Part shown: in pieces, positions 8,658 to 17,731 of the stretch
Numbering within the stretch: the stretch's first letter is position 1
How the letters are laid out: each line of letters begins with the position of its first letter
DNA from: Helicobacter sp. MIT 05-5293
Lineage (GTDB): Bacteria; Campylobacterota; Campylobacteria; Campylobacterales; Helicobacteraceae
Assembly: GCF_000765665.2 (NCBI RefSeq)
Contig: NZ_JROZ02000001.1
Location: 372,001 to 436,000 of the forward strand
Length of the DNA stretch: 64,000 nucleotides
Reading direction: 5' to 3'
Notes under the pieces: model-generated
What the model saw: the letters and a program-made list of their open reading frames with translations, nothing else
The model's database searches: none
What the model was told of the DNA's origin: nothing
Made by a program: the position numbers and the translations under genes

Positions 8658-10181
8658 ATGAAACAAAACATTTTGCCTCTTCAATCTAAAGATTATGAGA
8701 TTCTCAACGAGGCTAATGAGATTGCATTAGATTTTACTGCTTTTGATTTGAATCGCTCTGTGTTTGTTGCTCCTACTCTTGCGGTTATTGGTAATGGGCA
8801 GCTGTGTGAAGATTTTTTAAATTTTTGCACAAAGCAAAATTCTTGCAAACTTTCTATTACGCATCTTTTACCCCAAGATTTTGTGCGTTTGAGTGGGCAT
8901 TTAGGTGATTTTAAGATTTATTTTAAAGACACATCACATCGTATTGATACGCTTTGTATTGCCCAAGTTGTTTCTTTTGCACACCTTGAGAATCTGTCTG
9001 CTTATAAAGGGATTCACCTAGCTAATGCCTATTCTGATGCGGCATCAATGTTTCAAGCAGTTGTAGATTTTATAGGAGAATATGCTTATCGCCAAAATAT
9101 CATTTTTAATCCTTCGGTATGCCAATATCAGGATCGCCGCCCTTTAGAAAATGGAGAAGGATTTTGTCATTATTGTGTAGATGTTTGTCCTACAATGGGG
9201 ATAGCCAAAGATGATACGACAATGCTTCTATCCACTTCGCCTATTGATTGTATAGGGTGTGGCAAATGCGTGTGTGTTTGCCCTACGGGAAGTGTGCAGA
9301 AAGAAGGCGATACCTTAGAGAGTTTCACATACAGAGCGAGATTGTATAAAGACAGAATCCCTCTCGTAGTCTCATCATCGCAATGGGCTAATGAGGAGAA
9401 TCTCCCAATCTTTAATACCTTGCTTTCATCGCAACCCCTTGCTTTACCTTTTGTGATTGATGTGCCAAATATGCTCAATGAGACTTATTTGCTGACATTG
9501 ATTCAAGAGAGTGGTGCGCCAGTCGTCATATTCGGGGAAATTGATGAATTGGTTATGGAATGTGTAGAATCTCTCAATGTAATTTGCGAAAAGATCTTTG
9601 GTCGTAAAGGTGTGATTTTTGGAGATTCTTTAAAAGATATAGATTCTTTGATGCTGATGCCTCATTGGCATTATCTTTATACCCCTAATGCTAAAGAAGG
9701 CGTAAAAGATATTTTTTCCGCACGACTTCAATCATGGGTCAAACAAGAATCTTTTGGTAGTGTATCCATGAAAGGATTTGGCGAGGTTAAAGTCGATGCT
9801 TCAAAATGCACACTCTGCCTTAGCTGTGTAGAGGCTTGCAATACCCATGCACTGATCAATCAAACTTCGAGCTTCGAGTTGCTTTTTAAAGCTTCACTTT
9901 GCACGGATTGTGGGTATTGTGTGCCAACCTGTGCAGAAAATGTCATCACTTTAGAATCTCGCACTTTTGATTTGAGCCCCGTGTCTTTTGAGTATGTCTC
10001 TAAGGCACAAGATAAGCCTTTTAGATGCGTAGAATGTAATAAGATTTTTGCTACTCACAAATCTATTGAGAAGATTAAGGCGATTTTGTCTCCCGCATTT
10101 CAATCCAATCCTTCCAAGCTTAGAAGTTTAGAATGTTGTGCGGATTGTAAAGTTAAGGTGATGTTTGAGGTAGCCAAATGA
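8658..10181 (+). CDS. Multi-cluster 4Fe-4S ferredoxin-type protein of the fdh operon
   Basis: This is 507 residues from the ATG at 8658, which has AGGA at good spacing; an in-frame ATG at 8643 lacks one. No signal peptide or membrane segment is seen, so it is likely cytoplasmic. Cysteines fall in three regions. Cys170/173/177 pair with the CxxCxxCxxxC set at 198/201/204/208. A second pair of ferredoxin motifs lies near 385-430 (CTLCLSCVEAC and CTDCGYCVPTC). The C-terminal CVEC and CCADC look like a zinc ribbon. It heads the fdh operon and overlaps the next gene by four bases. Similar proteins accompany Sec- or Cys-containing formate dehydrogenases in other bacteria, so a role in enzyme maturation or electron supply is likely but not proven. 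Confidence 0.75.
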   Translation: MKQNILPLQSKDYEILNEANEIALDFTAFDLNRSVFVAPTLAVIGNGQLCEDFLNFCTKQNSCKLSITHLLPQDFVRLSGHLGDFKIYFKDTSHRIDTLCIAQVVSFAHLENLSAYKGIHLANAYSDAASMFQAVVDFIGEYAYRQNIIFNPSVCQYQDRRPLENGEGFCHYCVDVCPTMGIAKDDTTMLLSTSPIDCIGCGKCVCVCPTGSVQKEGDTLESFTYRARLYKDRIPLVVSSSQWANEENLPIFNTLLSSQPLALPFVIDVPNMLNETYLLTLIQESGAPVVIFGEIDELVMECVESLNVICEKIFGRKGVIFGDSLKDIDSLMLMPHWHYLYTPNAKEGVKDIFSARLQSWVKQESFGSVSMKGFGEVKVDASKCTLCLSCVEACNTHALINQTSSFELLFKASLCTDCGYCVPTCAENVITLESRTFDLSPVSFEYVSKAQDKPFRCVECNKIFATHKSIEKIKAILSPAFQSNPSKLRSLECCADCKVKVMFEVAK

Positions 10182-10834
10182 CACATATACAAGATTCTAA
10201 AAAGTCCGTAGCTAATGCACGAGCCTTGTATTATGATTTTTTCGCAGGATTTTTTCTGTATGAGCTTTTAAGTGAGCGCACTGATGTGATACTAGAGCAA
10301 ATCAAGATTCTTAAGAGTAATCCACTTGACGAAAAAGACTTGATATATTTTGAGAATCTCGAAAAAGAAATCTCAAATTTTGGCGTAGAAAATATTATGC
10401 AAGAATACACACGCACTTTTCTTTTACCCTTTGCTATTCCTAATGAGCATTCACCGATGCCCGCTCGTTCTAAGGGTCAAGTGCGTGAGAATCCGCAAAT
10501 TATGCTTTATCTTTCTCATTATATAGAGGGTTGTTTGAATGGTAGCGGTTTGCTTAAAGCACGAACACTTATCAAACAAACAAATTTTAGGCTTAACGCA
10601 GAGACATTTAAAGAGAGTGAGGAACATTTTGGATTCTTATTGCTTTTGATGCGTTATCTTTTGCTTTCAAATGACAAAGAAGATAATGATGCTCTCAATG
10701 AGGTTTTAAAAGAGCTTGTGTTGCCTCTAGGAGAGTATGTCGCAACAGCTTTATTGCAAAAGGAGGATTTGCATTATTATTCAAGTGTTGGGAATTTGTT
10801 GCGCAGTTTTTTGATTGTCGAGCAAAGTTTGTGA
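10178..10834 (+). CDS. TorD/DmsD-family molybdoenzyme chaperone
   Basis: This 218-residue, all-helical protein belongs by pattern to the TorD family of cytoplasmic chaperones, which bind the Tat signal of molybdoenzymes and hold them for cofactor loading. Supporting segments are EYTRTFLLP near residue 80, the PMPARSKGQVRE loop, and EEHFGFLLLLMRYLL near 150, the family ExxHxxxLL region. It overlaps the preceding Fe-S gene by four bases (ATGA) and lies two genes before fdhA. The client is therefore probably FdhA or the small Tat protein next to it. Campylobacter has an equivalent gene at the same place in its fdh locus. Confidence 0.8.
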   Translation: MTHIQDSKKSVANARALYYDFFAGFFLYELLSERTDVILEQIKILKSNPLDEKDLIYFENLEKEISNFGVENIMQEYTRTFLLPFAIPNEHSPMPARSKGQVRENPQIMLYLSHYIEGCLNGSGLLKARTLIKQTNFRLNAETFKESEEHFGFLLLLMRYLLLSNDKEDNDALNEVLKELVLPLGEYVATALLQKEDLHYYSSVGNLLRSFLIVEQSL

Positions 10835-10909
10835 TATTTTGATTTGAATCTTTTGTGTCAAAGAAGATTCAGATGGGAGTATCCCACAAGCAAAACAAAG
10901 GAGGCTTTT

Positions 10910-11128
10910 ATGTCTGAAGTGCAAAAACAACAAAACCATTCTCGGCGAGCATTTTTAAAGACTGCTGGAATCGGTGGGGCTGTGGTTGCCGTAGGCTCGC
11001 TGACTTTGAATGGATGTTCTGGAGAACACACACAAAAAGAGGTTATCAAAGGCAAGAGCAAGAAGCAAGAAGTGTTGTATCGCAGTGATACCAAGTATTG
11101 GCAAGAATATTTTGAAGTTGCTAAATAG
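10910..11128 (+). CDS. Small twin-arginine protein of the fdh operon
   Basis: This is 72 residues from the ATG at 10910, preceded by a near-perfect AAAGGAGG ribosome site. The N-terminus carries SRRAFLKTAGIGGAVVAVGS, a Tat signal followed by a hydrophobic stretch. The mature part is only about 37 residues and ends LYRSDTKYWQEYFEVAK. Cys36 in LNGC loosely resembles a lipobox but has Asn at -2. Proteins of this kind sit just upstream of fdhA in Campylobacter and Shewanella loci and have been named FdhX-like. The function is not established; a small subunit or assembly factor of the periplasmic enzyme is my inference. Confidence 0.75.
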   Translation: MSEVQKQQNHSRRAFLKTAGIGGAVVAVGSLTLNGCSGEHTQKEVIKGKSKKQEVLYRSDTKYWQEYFEVAK

Positions 11129-11156
11129 AATCTGTCCAATTTTTTAAGGAGGAATA

Positions 11157-13991
11157 ATGAGCGAAGTAGAAAAAAGGCGCAATGCTCGCCGTTCATTCCT
11201 TAAGCTTTCTGCATTAGCTTCTGTAGCTGGTGTGAGTAATGCTTTAGGGAATGACAGCGAACGCGTATTGAGAGCGGCAAATGAAGCAGAGTTAAAGGAA
11301 CGTTATCCTAATTCGCAAAGAATCAAGACGATTTGCACACACTGCTCGGTAGGTTGTGGTGTAGTCGCTGAAGTGGTTGATGGCGTTTGGGTAAGACAAG
11401 AAGTAGCACAAGACCACCCCATTTCTCAAGGTGGGCATTGTTGCAAGGGAGCAGACTTGATTGACAGAGCAAGAAGCGAAACAAGATTGCGTTATCCTTT
11501 GGAAAAAATCAATGGCAAATGGGAAAGAGTGGATTATGAAAAATCATTAGATAAAATCGCAACGCAATTAAAACAGATTCGTGAAGAAAGCGGTCCTGAT
11601 GCGGTAATGTTTATCGGGAGTGCGAAATGTTCAAACGAACAAAGTTATTATATTCGTAAGTTTGCAGCGTTTTTTGGGACAAACAATATCGACCATTGTG
11701 CAAGAGTTTGACACAGCCCAACAGTCGCCGGTGTGGCGAATACATTCGGGTATGGTGGTATGACAAATCATCTTGGCGATATGATGTTTTCAAAATATAT
11801 TTTGATTATCGGTGCGAATCCAGCAGTCAATCACCCTGTATCAATGGTGCATATTTTGCGAGCAAAGGAAAAGGGTGCAAAATTGGTTTATATTGACCCA
11901 CGCTTTACCAAAACAGCGGCAAAATGTGATGAATTTCACAGAATCCGAAGTGGGACAGACATTGCGTTTGCTTATGGGCTTTTGAATCATATTATTGCGA
12001 AAAAGCTTTATGACGAGCAATATCTCAAAGAGCGTGTGTATGGCTATGAAGAGATTATAGCAGAGGCAAAGAAATTCCCTCCGGAAGTCGCAGCTGATGT
12101 ATGCGGGATACCTGCAGATGAGATTCGACATATTGCTGAAGAAATGGCAGCAGCAAAACCAGCAAGCTTGATTTGGAATCAAGGGCTAACTCAACACACT
12201 GTTGGCACAAGCAATACACGAATTATGCCTATTTTGCAAATGTTTTTAGGCAACATTGGAAAAGTAGGTGGAGGCGTAAATATCTTGCGTGGTCATGATA
12301 ATGTGCAAGGTGCATCAGATATGAATAATCTTTCAGATTCTTTGCCCGGTTATTATGGTCTTGGTGAGCCTGCTTGGAGACATTTCTGCAAGCATTGGGG
12401 TGTAGAATATGATTGGATGGCTGCACGATTCAAAGATAAAGAAATGATGGAAAAGACAGGTTTTGCGCATTCGACATGGAAATTTGGTGTGCTTGATGAT
12501 GAAAATGCTGAAAATAATGGCGGCACAAAATTACGCGCTTTGGTTGTTATCGGGACAGGTATGACAACGGTCTCATTGCTTGATTTGCAGCGAAAGGCAA
12601 TGGACCAGCTTGATTTGGTGGTGTTTGTCGATCCTTATGTGAATGATTTGGCTATTTATAGCGATAGAAAGGATAATTTATTCTGTTTGCCAGCAGCATC
12701 GCAAATGGAGACAAGCGGTAGTGTTGCAGCGACAAATCGTAGTTATCAATGGCGTTCTAAGGTTATGGAACCTTTATTTGAATGTCGCCCAGATGAGGAA
12801 TTTTTGTTTGGTATGGCGGAAAGATTGGGATTCTTAAAAGAATATCAATGGAGACTTTATGATATTGCAAAATCTAAGGGTAGAGATCATTTTATTTGGC
12901 CAGAAGATGCGACAACAGAAATGACTCAAAGTATCCGCAGTATCGGTTTGCAAGGTATGAGTCCTGAAAGATTGAAAGCCCATCAAGAAAATTGGCACTT
13001 ATTTGACAAGATTACCTTAGAGGGCAAAGGACCATTTAAGGGTGATTATTATGGGCTTCCTTGGCCATGTTGGAGTGATAAACACCCCGGCACCCCGATT
13101 ATGTATAACGATAATATTCCAGTTATGCGTGGAGGTATGGGCTTTAGGGTCAATTGGGGCTTAACTGCTCCTGATGGTGCTTCTATGCTGACTTCAAGAA
13201 GCTTACCTAATGCAGTCCATAAGGGCGGACATGGTCCGGTAACTGCGGCAAATGCAGAATCTTTAGGAATCAAACTTACTGCAGAGGAGAAAAAGGCGAT
13301 TGAAGGAAGCACTTTTGCTTTAGGTATTGGTAACAATATCCTCGTAGAAAAAGCATTGGAAGCAGGATTATGTCCTTATGGAAATGGAAAAGCGCGTGCT
13401 GTTGCGTGGAATTGGTATGATAAGATTCCTTTGCATCGTGAGCCTTTGCATTCTGTGCGTGGGGATTTGGTCGATAAATATCCTAGCTTCCCTGATAAGA
13501 AAAGCCATTTTAGAGCGAATATCAAATATCGCAGTCGTCAAAAAGAGCTGGGTGAAAATAAAAATTGGGTTGATGAATTCCCAATTAATATGCTTAGTGG
13601 GCGTCTTGTAGCTCATATGGGGACGGGAGCTGAAACAAGGAGTGCAAAATACCTTGCTGAAGTGGAAGGCGAGATGTTTGTAGAAATCCACCCTGATAAA
13701 GCTGCAGAAATGAATATCAAAAATGGTGATATGGTGTGGATTTATGGCACGATGGATACGAGAATCTTAGTGCCAGCAAAGCTTTCTTATCGTGTGGATT
13801 ATAATAGTATTTGGTTGCCACAAAACTTTTCAGGCTTGGATCAAGGTAAGTCAAGACTTGATTTTTATCCTGATGGCACAAAACCTTATGCGATTGGTGA
13901 ATCGGCAAATATGATTAGCAGCTATGGATTTGACTATAATTCAGCATGTCCAGAGACAAAATGCGGACTTTGCCGCATTGAAAAAGCATAG
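11157..13991 (+). CDS. fdhA: Formate dehydrogenase, major (catalytic) subunit, selenocysteine-containing
   Basis: A single 944-residue protein, read through an in-frame TGA at 11709-11711 as selenocysteine 185. The frame is the same on both sides, and the context CARV-U-HSPTVAG is the known active-site block of Sec formate dehydrogenases. It oxidises formate to CO2 in the periplasm, passing electrons to FdhB and FdhC. Seen in order: a Tat signal (RRSFLK, residues 11-16); a 4Fe-4S site with Cys60, Cys63, Cys67 and Cys95; the Mo/W-bis-MGD domains, including GGGVNILRGHDNVQGASDM; and a C-terminal molydopterin-binding domain ending CGLCRIEKA. A strong AAGGAGG site precedes the ATG. Naive gene calling would split it into two genes at 11711/11733. 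Confidence 0.96.
11709..11739 (+). promoter_or_regulatory. UGA selenocysteine codon with bacterial SECIS hairpin
   Basis: Directly after the UGA (11709-11711) TCGCC (11725-11729) pairs with GGCGA (11735-11739) around a GGTGT loop. The GGU of the loop begins exactly 19 bases after the UGA, the same distance as in the E. coli fdhF SECIS, where a G-G-U apical loop is bound by SelB. This supports decoding as selenocysteine rather than a stop. selA, selB, selC and selD are not in the window. Confidence 0.85.
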
Positions 13992-14001
13992 GGGGTAAAA
14001 G

Positions 14002-14622
14002 ATGAGTTTAACTTATTTGGATAATGCTAGTCGTATTAGATTCTATTGCGATACAAATCGTTGTATTGAATGTCATGGTTGCGATGTCGCGTGTAAAGAA
14101 GCCCATCATTTGCCCGTAGGGGTGAATCGCAGACGCGTGGTAGTTTTGAATGAAGGTATAGTAGGCAAGGAAACAGCCGTTTCTATTGCTTGTATGCACT
14201 GCTCTGATGCTCCATGCGCTCAAGTATGTCCGGTAGATTGTTTTTATATTCGTGCAGATGGGATTGTGCTTCACAATAAAAAAACATGTATTGGTTGCGG
14301 ATATTGTTTGTATGCTTGTCCTTTCGGAGCTCCTCAATTTCCTAAATCTAATGTTTTTGGTTCAAGAGGTGCAATGGATAAATGCACATTTTGTGCTGGA
14401 GGACCAGAAGAAACTAATAGCCCTGAAGAATATGAGCTTTATGGGCAAAATCGCATAGCAGAGGGTAAAGTGCCGATGTGTGCGAGTATGTGTTCGACAA
14501 AGGCTTTATTGGCAGGTAGTGGAGAAGAAGTATCTAAAATTATCACGCATCGCTCAACTGTCAGAGGTGAAAATATCCCTAATGCTGTGCCCAATGTGTG
14601 GAAAACTGCATATGGAGAATAG
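14002..14622 (+). CDS. fdhB: Formate dehydrogenase iron-sulfur subunit
   Basis: This 206-residue protein has four groups of cysteines for 4Fe-4S clusters: CIECHGCDVAC near residues 18-28, CMHCSDAPCAQVCPVDC near 66-82, CIGCGYCLYACPFG near 97-110, and CTFC together with PMCASMC further on. It carries electrons from FdhA to the cytochrome b subunit. No signal peptide is seen, so export probably occurs as a complex with Tat-bearing FdhA, as known for related enzymes. It starts 10 bases after fdhA, with GGGGG just before the ATG. Confidence 0.94.
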   Translation: MSLTYLDNASRIRFYCDTNRCIECHGCDVACKEAHHLPVGVNRRRVVVLNEGIVGKETAVSIACMHCSDAPCAQVCPVDCFYIRADGIVLHNKKTCIGCGYCLYACPFGAPQFPKSNVFGSRGAMDKCTFCAGGPEETNSPEEYELYGQNRIAEGKVPMCASMCSTKALLAGSGEEVSKIITHRSTVRGENIPNAVPNVWKTAYGE

Positions 14623-14626
14623 GGAG

Positions 14627-15613
14627 ATGAAAAATGCAATGATGTTGTTTAGAATCTTAATTTTTACTTTGGGATTCGTAACTTTTGCTATGGCTGCTAA
14701 TCCAAGTGTGCCACAAAAAGATGGCAAACAATATGCAGAAGTTATTAGCGGAAATAATGATTTGATTCGTGAAAGTGATCGTGCCAATCCTAAGATTTAT
14801 GGTGGTCCCGAAGTAGAGGCGATTAAATCATGGGGTTTGGATTCTCCTAATGGTTTAGGTGTGGGTGAGCTTTTTACAATCTTGCAGGGTAAGTATTTTG
14901 CACTTATCTTTTTGCTGCTCATTATCTTTGTGCCTTTAGCCTTTTACGGACATTATAAAATCATTGGACAACGGCATTATGCGCATGGTAATTTCTTGCT
15001 TGTTTTTAGTAAATACAATATCATCGTGCATTGGTGCGCTGCCGTCCCTTTTGTGTTAATTTGTCTTACAGGGCTAATGATGGTTTTTGGAGACAAGTTT
15101 GGAGGTGGTGCGTTTATTAGATTCGCTCGAGATGTGCATGGTTTTGCCACGATTTTTTTTGCTATTTTTGGGACATTGATGTTTTTTATGTGGGTGAAAG
15201 ATTGTTTGTTTCACTCTTATGATATTAAATGGATGATGATTCTTGGTGGTTATCTTGATAAGGTTAATCGCGAGATTCCCGCACATAAGTTTAACGCAGG
15301 GCAAAAAATGTGGTTTTGGATAGCGACATTAGGCGGAGGCGTGATGGTAGTTACAGGCGGTATTATGTTCTTCCAATGTGCAGAGATTAATACATTGCGT
15401 TTAATGGCATTGACACACAATATCGTTGGTTTTCTTGTGATTGCATTACTCATCACGCATATTTATATGGCAGTGTTTGCTATTGAGGGTGCGCTTGAAG
15501 CAATTCTTAATGGAAAAATGGGCGAAGAAGAAGTTTCTATGCTTCACAGCTTGTATTACAAAGATTTGCAAAAGCTCGGAAAACTTGATTCTATGAGAGT
15601 GGAAGGGCATTAA
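14627..15613 (+). CDS. fdhC: Formate dehydrogenase cytochrome b subunit
   Basis: This is about 328 residues from the ATG at 14627. The AGGGAG site touches this ATG, so the ATG at 14639 (better spaced) is an alternative start; the frame further upstream overlaps fdhB. A signal peptide (LFRILIFTLGFVTFAMAA) is followed by about 80 periplasmic residues. Four membrane segments follow, with His residues in NIIVHWCAAVPF, VHGFATIFFAIFG, LTHNIVGFLVI and LLITHIYMA that can bind heme b. It anchors the enzyme and passes electrons to the quinone pool. Stop and fdhD start overlap (TAATG). Confidence 0.92.
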   Translation: MKNAMMLFRILIFTLGFVTFAMAANPSVPQKDGKQYAEVISGNNDLIRESDRANPKIYGGPEVEAIKSWGLDSPNGLGVGELFTILQGKYFALIFLLLIIFVPLAFYGHYKIIGQRHYAHGNFLLVFSKYNIIVHWCAAVPFVLICLTGLMMVFGDKFGGGAFIRFARDVHGFATIFFAIFGTLMFFMWVKDCLFHSYDIKWMMILGGYLDKVNREIPAHKFNAGQKMWFWIATLGGGVMVVTGGIMFFQCAEINTLRLMALTHNIVGFLVIALLITHIYMAVFAIEGALEAILNGKMGEEEVSMLHSLYYKDLQKLGKLDSMRVEGH

Positions 15614-16443
15614 TGTTTGCAAAAGAATCACCTTTGAGTGAATTTGCACATAAAATATCAATGGTTAAAGTGAGGCGAGACGATATTGCCTCGTCTTCAC
15701 TCCATTATGAAAATCATCTTTGTGAAGATTATATTGTCGAAGAACAACGGATTGCTTTTTATCTGAATGATACAAAATTGCTTTCAGTGATGAGTATGCC
15801 TAAGGATCAAGATGCTCATTTGGTTGGATTCTTGATGAGTGAGGGCGTTTTAGATTCTGTCGATGATGTGATTTCTTTGGAGATTGCTCCCGATGGCTTG
15901 AGTGTGCGAATGCAAGCACATATCAAGGAAGAAAAACTTGCGCATTTGCACAAAGAAAAAACTCTTACTACAGGGTGTTGTGTCGGAGTGAGCGCAAACT
16001 TTGAAGGTGAGATTATCCAAAAATTTATCACTACGCCGATGAATGTGCCAATGCCTAGAATCTTTGCATTGCTTGATACATTCAATCAACCTACAGAGCT
16101 TTTTTCGCTCACGGGGTGTGTCCATAAAGCGATGCTCGTGCTTGAAGATGATAAATATCTTATCAGTGAAGATGTGGGGCGACACAATGCGATTGATAAA
16201 GTGATAGGTAAGGCAAGATTATCGGGCTTTGATATTACGCACTCGATTCTCATTGTCAGCGGACGTCTTTCAATGGAAATGGTGATTAAGGCTGCTATGC
16301 ACTCTATCCCGATTGTCGTTTCTCGCTCGGCAACGACTTATTTAGGAATCAAATCTGCTCAATTACTTGGCATAACGCTTATAGGTTTTGCAAGAGGAGA
16401 TACGCTCAATATTTATGCTCACCCTGCGCGTATTGTTTTATAG
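15613..16443 (+). CDS. fdhD: Formate dehydrogenase accessory sulfurtransferase FdhD
   Basis: This 276-residue protein is FdhD by its TTGCCVG segment, SLTGCVHKAMLV, SEDVGRHNAIDKVIGKA and the final GFARGDTLNIY. FdhD moves sulfur from the cysteine desulfurase IscS to the Mo cofactor before it enters formate dehydrogenase. The E. coli protein uses a CxxC loop; here the equivalent loop has adjacent Cys122-Cys123 and no CxxC, see findings. It starts at the fdhC stop (TAATG). Its 3' end overlaps the convergent methyltransferase gene by 6 bases. Confidence 0.94.
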   Translation: MFAKESPLSEFAHKISMVKVRRDDIASSSLHYENHLCEDYIVEEQRIAFYLNDTKLLSVMSMPKDQDAHLVGFLMSEGVLDSVDDVISLEIAPDGLSVRMQAHIKEEKLAHLHKEKTLTTGCCVGVSANFEGEIIQKFITTPMNVPMPRIFALLDTFNQPTELFSLTGCVHKAMLVLEDDKYLISEDVGRHNAIDKVIGKARLSGFDITHSILIVSGRLSMEMVIKAAMHSIPIVVSRSATTYLGIKSAQLLGITLIGFARGDTLNIYAHPARIVL

Positions 16444-17440
16444 CTTGAGAGATTGCTTCTGTGCAAATCGAATAGGAATCTCTGGATTACTAATCCATGA
16501 AGGATAATCCAAATCTTGCAAAACTCCCTTTTCTCGTTTTTCATTTGTCTTTAGGTTGCGCATTATTTTATGATTACAATAGCTGACTTCTAAAGTCGTG
16601 CTAAAAAATAATCCTTTACTATAAAAGATTTTGCCATGATTATTAAAGTGCAAGTGAATAGGCGTAAAAAAATCATTTAATCGTTGTAGCTGTGTGATTC
16701 TGTGATGAAAACCTTGTTCTTCTTCTGGATTGCAACCATGGAATTCAAAAATGACTTGCGTGAAGTATTGTGCTAAGATTTTCATATCAATGTTTTTTAG
16801 CATATCCCATTCTGCATTTTCAATATCAACTTGTAGGATATTTTCTTGTGTTGAAACCAATCTATTATCACGGAGCACAGATTCTAAGGTAATTGTAGAG
16901 TCGCTGTCATAAGATGCGATAAATTTCTTGTGAAAAGTGATGTTTGGGTGTGTGGGGTAGGGTGAATTTGCGATGCTCCCGTCATATTCTCTGACAGAAA
17001 AGCCCAATTCTGCCATTTCTAAATCCCAAGGTGAATTTTCTGAAACACCCAAAGAGATGGCTATGGGCTTTTGTGATTTTCGTGAAGAAGGTTTCATTGC
17101 CCCCCCCCCCGTTTATTTGCTTAGTTTTTAGCATCACATAGCCGCCGTCTCCTGCACCACCGATTCTTATTAATGAATCTTGATTGAGTTTGGTGGGTCG
17201 CAGGATTGTGAGATATTGTGAGATTCTCTCAAATACTTGCGCATTGTCATTAAGTCGGATATAGTTTTTGTCTCTTGTTTGTAAAAGATGTAGTAGGGTT
17301 TGTTTATCTTGTTCGTTAATTAAAGAGTGAGCAATCACATTAGACATTAGGATTTGACTTTGGAGGAGATTATTTTGTTTGATGTGTGAGATCAGATTCT
17401 CTAAAAGGTTTTTGAGTGTTGTCAGGTTTTGAGATTCCAT
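16438..17440 (-). pseudogene. Phase-variable FkbM-like methyltransferase, frame-OFF in this sequence
   Basis: The gene starts at the ATG at 17440 and is split after residue 110 (Asn) by a run of 11 G. As it stands it makes a 152-residue product ending at 16982. The rest lies in another frame, 16438-17097. With 10 or 13 G the two join; the G10 product is 333 residues. The join places RIGGAGDGGYVML, a likely S-adenosylmethionine-binding glycine loop, before SLGVSENSPWDLEMAELGF and ILQVDIENAEWDML, the acidic motif of FkbM-type methyltransferases. In this family it may methylate surface glycans. A good promoter and ribosome site (AAAGG) are present, so it is a live switchable gene rather than a decayed one, unless the tract length is a sequencing error. 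Confidence 0.8.
17100..17110 (-). repeat. Poly-G11 phase-variation tract
   Basis: Eleven C on the plus strand, so G11 in the coding direction of the methyltransferase gene. Such tracts change length by slipped pairing during replication. G11 puts the gene out of frame; losing one G or gaining two restores it. Long G tracts are the usual contingency switches of Helicobacter and Campylobacter. Confidence 0.9.
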
Positions 17441-17476
17441 AAGTTGCCTTTATCTATGATTTTAGGATTTGCTAGA

Positions 17477-17485
17477 ATTATAGCA
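17477..17485 (-). promoter_or_regulatory. Extended -10 promoter of the methyltransferase gene
   Basis: On the minus strand the sequence reads TGCTATAAT, a perfect extended -10 box (TGN plus TATAAT). Transcription would start near 17470, giving a leader of about 30 bases that contains AAAGG seven bases before the ATG. The rest of the 291-base gap to hefA shows no gene. Confidence 0.6.
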
Positions 17486-17671
17486 TCAAGAATCAATTTT
17501 TCATCTTTAATATCATACAGAATCTGGCATTTTCTATTTGGTGTTGTGAGAGATTTATCATTTTTATGAAATTATTTTGCAATCAATCTTGCCCGTATTA
17601 TTCAATAATTTTTATTTAAAAATATAATAATAAAATAAATTTAGGTGTATATGCAACTATTTATTAATTCG

Positions 17672-17715
17672 TGCTAAAATTCTGCTTACTTTTTATAATT
17701 TTATGGTTGTAACCA
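17672..17715 (+). promoter_or_regulatory. Candidate efflux-operon promoter with palindrome
   Basis: Two possible -10 boxes precede the pump operon: an extended box TGCTAAAAT (17672-17680) and TATAAT (17694-17699). Just after the second lies TGGTT-GT-AACCA (17704-17715), a 5-bp inverted repeat with a two-base centre, placed where a repressor would block initiation. No regulator gene is adjacent, so an operator role is only a suggestion. Confidence 0.4.
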
Positions 17716-17731
17716 CAAGGGAGAAAATAAA

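Noticed and set aside
11696-11896. Reading fdhA as two separate genes, with a stop at 11711 and a new start at 11733, or a small ORF across the junction
   Set aside because: The frame is the same on both sides and the joint lies in the selenocysteine active-site block with a SECIS-like hairpin; the small ORF is an out-of-frame shadow.
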